From: Odobenus rosmarus divergens
Taxonomy: Eukaryota; Chordata; Mammalia; Carnivora; Odobenidae
Assembly: GCF_000321225.1 (NCBI RefSeq)
Contig: NW_004450585.1
Span: forward strand, 681,155 to 745,154
DNA length: 64,000 nt
Direction of reading: 5' to 3'
Positions 61,413 to 64,000 of the stretch are shown in pieces. Made by a program: the position numbers and the translations under genes. Each line of letters opens with the position of its first letter. The stretch's first letter is position 1. Under the pieces are notes generated by a model. That model worked only from the letters and a program-made list of their open reading frames with translations, was not told the DNA's origin and made no database searches.

Positions 61413-61634
61413 GGGCACTTGGGTGGCTCAGTTGGTTAGGTGTCCAATTCTTGATTTTGGCTCAGGTCATGATCTCAGGGTCATGAGATGGAGTGCCCCC
61501 CCCCCCACAATCCCGGGGTTGGGGGCTTCTCTGCTCAGTGGGGAGTCTGCTTGAGATTCTCTGTCTCCCTCTGCCCCTCCCCGCTGCAGGTGCTCTCTAA
61601 AAAAAAGTAATAATAAAACAAAAATAAAAAAATA
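61413..61634 (+). mobile_element. CAN SINE with poly-C tract
   Basis: The plus-strand copy starts GGCACTTGGGTGGCTCAG and ends in a tail mixing A-runs with TAATAA. A perfect 15-bp target-site duplication, ATAAATGACATTCAG, lies at 61398-61412 and 61635-61649. An internal run of C's at about 61496-61506 interrupts the body. Confidence 0.94.
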
Positions 61635-61654
61635 ATAAATGACATTCAGCAAAA

Positions 61655-61930
61655 CTATGTATATTTAAAGACTATGTATTTCATAAGTTTTGACACATAT
61701 ACATATAACCACAACACCACAGCAAGCAAGATACTGAACATATCCATCACCCCCAAATGTCTCCTCATGCCTCTTGGTAGTCCCTCCCTGCCACCCAACC
61801 CCGGGCAACCACCCATCTACATTTTGTTACTATGGATTAGTTTGCATTTTTTTTTTAGAGTTTTATGTCAATGGAATCATACAATAGTGTACTCTTTTTG
61901 CAGGGGAGGTTCTGGCTTCCTTCACTGATG
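61655..61930 (-). mobile_element. L1M 3' fragment
   Basis: AACACCACAGCAAGCAAGAT, ACTGAACATATCCATCACC, ATGTCAATGGAATCATACAA and TAGTGTACTCTTTTTGC are the antisense of an old L1 3' end. Confidence 0.85.
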
Positions 61931-61939
61931 AAACTCTCT

Positions 61940-62060
61940 TAAATACATTATCTTACCTAGTTACTGTATCAATAACCCTGTTCTCACAAAACTGATATTC
62001 AGAGAGGCCAAGTCTTAAAGTGACCCAGCTAAACAGCGACAGCATTGGTCTTGGAGCCCG
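61940..62060 (-). mobile_element. MIR fragment
   Basis: AACTGATATTCAGAGAGGCC, GTGACCCAGCTAAACAGC and CTTGGAGCCCGGGGTTTCC fit the reverse of MIR. Confidence 0.55.
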
Positions 62061-62611
62061 GGGTTTCCCAATTGGCACGCATAGCGTACTGGGACACCCC
62101 CCTCCCCCCCAGCGTACAGAGTCTCTGAGGTACTACCTTGAGGTACTACAGAGGAGAGGCCCAGCCCACGTCTCATGGTTTTGGAGGTTGGGATCATGAC
62201 CTAATGAGCTGAGGATGAGCCCTGTACCTCCCACAACAGTGTACATGTGAAGGATTCTAGCGGCAGAGCAAACAGACATGAATGCCCCGAAGTTCTGTAA
62301 GATCTTCATTTGTGAAGGCCACTGGAAACTGGGCTGGTAGAGACAGAAGGGATCAGTGGGGCAGACGAGACTCTCATGGCTTTGAAAACAGAAGCCAGTG
62401 CAGACCTGAGTTCAGGAGAAGGTGGCAGGAGGCTCTGGCTGCCCACCTCTGCATCGACCACACCACCTCGTTCTTATCTATTTCAGTTACTGTGATTCTG
62501 GGTAAGCATTCTCTTGACAGAAGACCTTCGTCCTTAAACAAGTTTGGAAATCCTGAATCTGGCTTACTATTCCATTTAGAGGAGGAAACTGAGGCCTTGG
62601 TAGGGTTGCCA

Positions 62612-62693
62612 GATAAAATGTAGGCAGTCAATCAAATTTGAATTTCAAATGAACAAAGAATAATTTTTTTAGTATATCTCAAATATGGCATGG
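62612..62693. mobile_element. Half of a palindromic DNA-transposon-like element
   Basis: GGTTGCCAGATAAAATGTAG, AAATTTGAATTTCAAATGA and AGAATAATTTTTTTAGTAT match a common mammalian element whose two halves are inverted copies; only one half remains. I give no family name. Confidence 0.5.
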
Positions 62694-62694
62694 C

Positions 62695-62880
62695 ACCTAT
62701 GTCTATTAAAAATTATTCATTTTTTGATGGACATCTTGGCTCTTTCCACGGTTTGGCTATTGTGGACATTGCTGCTATAAACATTGAGGTTCACGTACAC
62801 TTTGGATCACTACATTTGTATCTTTGGGATAAATACCCCAGTAGTGCAATTGCTGGGTCGTAGGGTAGCTCAAAAAATAA
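62695..62880 (-). mobile_element. L1 ORF2 3' fragment, carnivore-age
   Basis: GGCTATTGTGGACATTGCTG, CTATAAACATTGAGGTTCA, TATCTTTGGGATAAATACCC and AATTGCTGGGTCGTAGGG are the antisense of the L1 ORF2 end; little diverged, so younger than the L1M pieces. Confidence 0.88.
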
Positions 62881-64000
62881 AAAATTCATTTTTACTGGAG
62901 CCGACAACCCTGGGTCTAGGGAGCATGACTGCCTTGCCCAAGAGGTGGTCAGATCCGCTGAGGTGTAGTAGGAGGTGTGTGGCTGACTCCAATGAATAGC
63001 CTCCTGCTCAGAGAAGTGGCCCTTGGCCGACTATGCTATATAGAAGTACAAAGGCCTCCCTCTGCTGGAGGCCTAAATGTTTTTGGCAGAGCCACACCTG
63101 TTTAGGTGCTGGAAGTGAGAGAGCCTAGTGGAGGCCGGCCTGGGTGAGGCCAGTGGCCCTGCTGCCACCCACCGTACCTGCCCCTTCTCTGTGAGTCCTC
63201 CCGTCCTCCCTTCCCAGCCGTGCCCTGGGGGATGGGAGCCCAGTAGCCCATGACACTTGGGGTGATGAGCCTTGTTAGGGATGAGCGTTGGTACCTAGCG
63301 AAGGGGGACACTGAGTCCTCATCCTGAAGGCTTCCAGCATTCTCTCTGGAGTACGGGAGAGAGGACAGGCCTGAAAGTTAACAAGCAAAATCACTCAAAT
63401 GATCTCCTGTCTTCCTCTTCCTCGACTTGGCCTCATTAATACAAGGAGGCTAATATTTGGCTCTGGAGCGAAGGCAGGACTGAAGCTCTCTCCAGGGGCT
63501 CTGTTAAATGTCATAAATTGTGAGAGCACAGCTTGAGGAGTTTGTGAATGGCATCTGAGCCTGAGGCCATCTAGTAATATTTATACTGTGGAAGTTCAGC
63601 CTTTTTCCCCCTTTAAAAAAAGTTTCTGATTTGTTTCAGAGGATGTCCATCTTAATCACTGTTTCTGGTGCTCTAACGGGCAAGATTCTCAGTTCCTGGG
63701 TGCCAGGGGAAGGCCGTGGAAGAAGCAAGCCTTCCTATTCTGGGAGGTGCTCACTGGAGCCCAGATTCTGGACCTTTTATTCCACCCAATGCCTTCTTTC
63801 TGTTTGGGGTACAGTTAGGAAACAGGTCTCTAGCTGTCCTGCGCAAAGAGAATCATTCTTATTTTTAGTCTATAAGAATCCAAAGAATGCATTAAATATG
63901 CCCGTTTAGCCATATCCAAAGGGCATGAAACTCCTCAGCAGGAATGATGGAATATTACCAAAAATAATAATGTACATATACCTAGAATTTATTATTTACC
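62881..64000. other. Intergenic stretch to the window end
   Basis: Apart from the CTCF-like motif at 63056-63069, no gene or repeat is recognisable. Confidence 0.5.
63056..63069 (-). promoter_or_regulatory. Candidate CTCF motif
   Basis: On the minus strand CCAGCAGAGGGAGG fits the CTCF core at 13 of 14 positions. Binding is not shown. Confidence 0.45.

Overview
This 64-kb window is mammalian nuclear DNA. It holds the 3' end of one protein-coding gene and a long gene-free, repeat-rich flank. The organism is very probably a carnivoran of the arctoid group (bear, seal or mustelid lineage). The window carries about 20 copies of the carnivore tRNA-Lys-derived CAN SINE, several in the form with a tRNA-like head, a CT-rich body and an AATAAA-type A-rich tail. 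None looks like the canid-specific SINEC_Cf subfamily. That placement is inference from repeat style, not a species call.

Region by region: (1) 1-15399 is the 3' part of a FAXC intron, with L2, MIR, MER5-like, MaLR LTR, L1M and CAN SINE insertions. (2) 15400-15516 is the penultimate coding exon of FAXC (failed axon connections homolog), plus strand, inside the metaxin-like GST C-terminal domain. (3) 15517-23864 is the last intron; it starts with a non-canonical GC donor and ends with a normal AG. (4) 23865-24154 is the terminal coding exon with the acidic C-terminal tail and the TGA stop. (5) From 24155 a long 3' UTR follows, with several possible poly(A) signals. It may run to about 32.4 kb, but its end is not determined. 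(6) The rest, to 64000, is downstream intergenic DNA with no gene that I recognise.

The repeats show layers of age. L2, MIR, MER5-like, MLT1-like and L1M copies form an old background. CAN SINEs were inserted later, often into the MER5-like copies, and several still have clear target-site duplications. Two further retroposed RNA fragments lack an A-tail: a 3'-truncated U6 snRNA copy (36089-36180) and a 34-nt 5' half of tRNA-Ser-GCT (55610-55643), each flanked by a direct repeat.

The observations I rate most worth checking are the retroposed tRNA 5' half, the GC-AG last intron of FAXC, a 21-kb zone without CAN SINEs over the 3' end of the gene, the repeated choice of MER5-like copies as CAN SINE targets, and four strong-looking CTCF motifs. 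I saw no evidence of a wholly new gene system.
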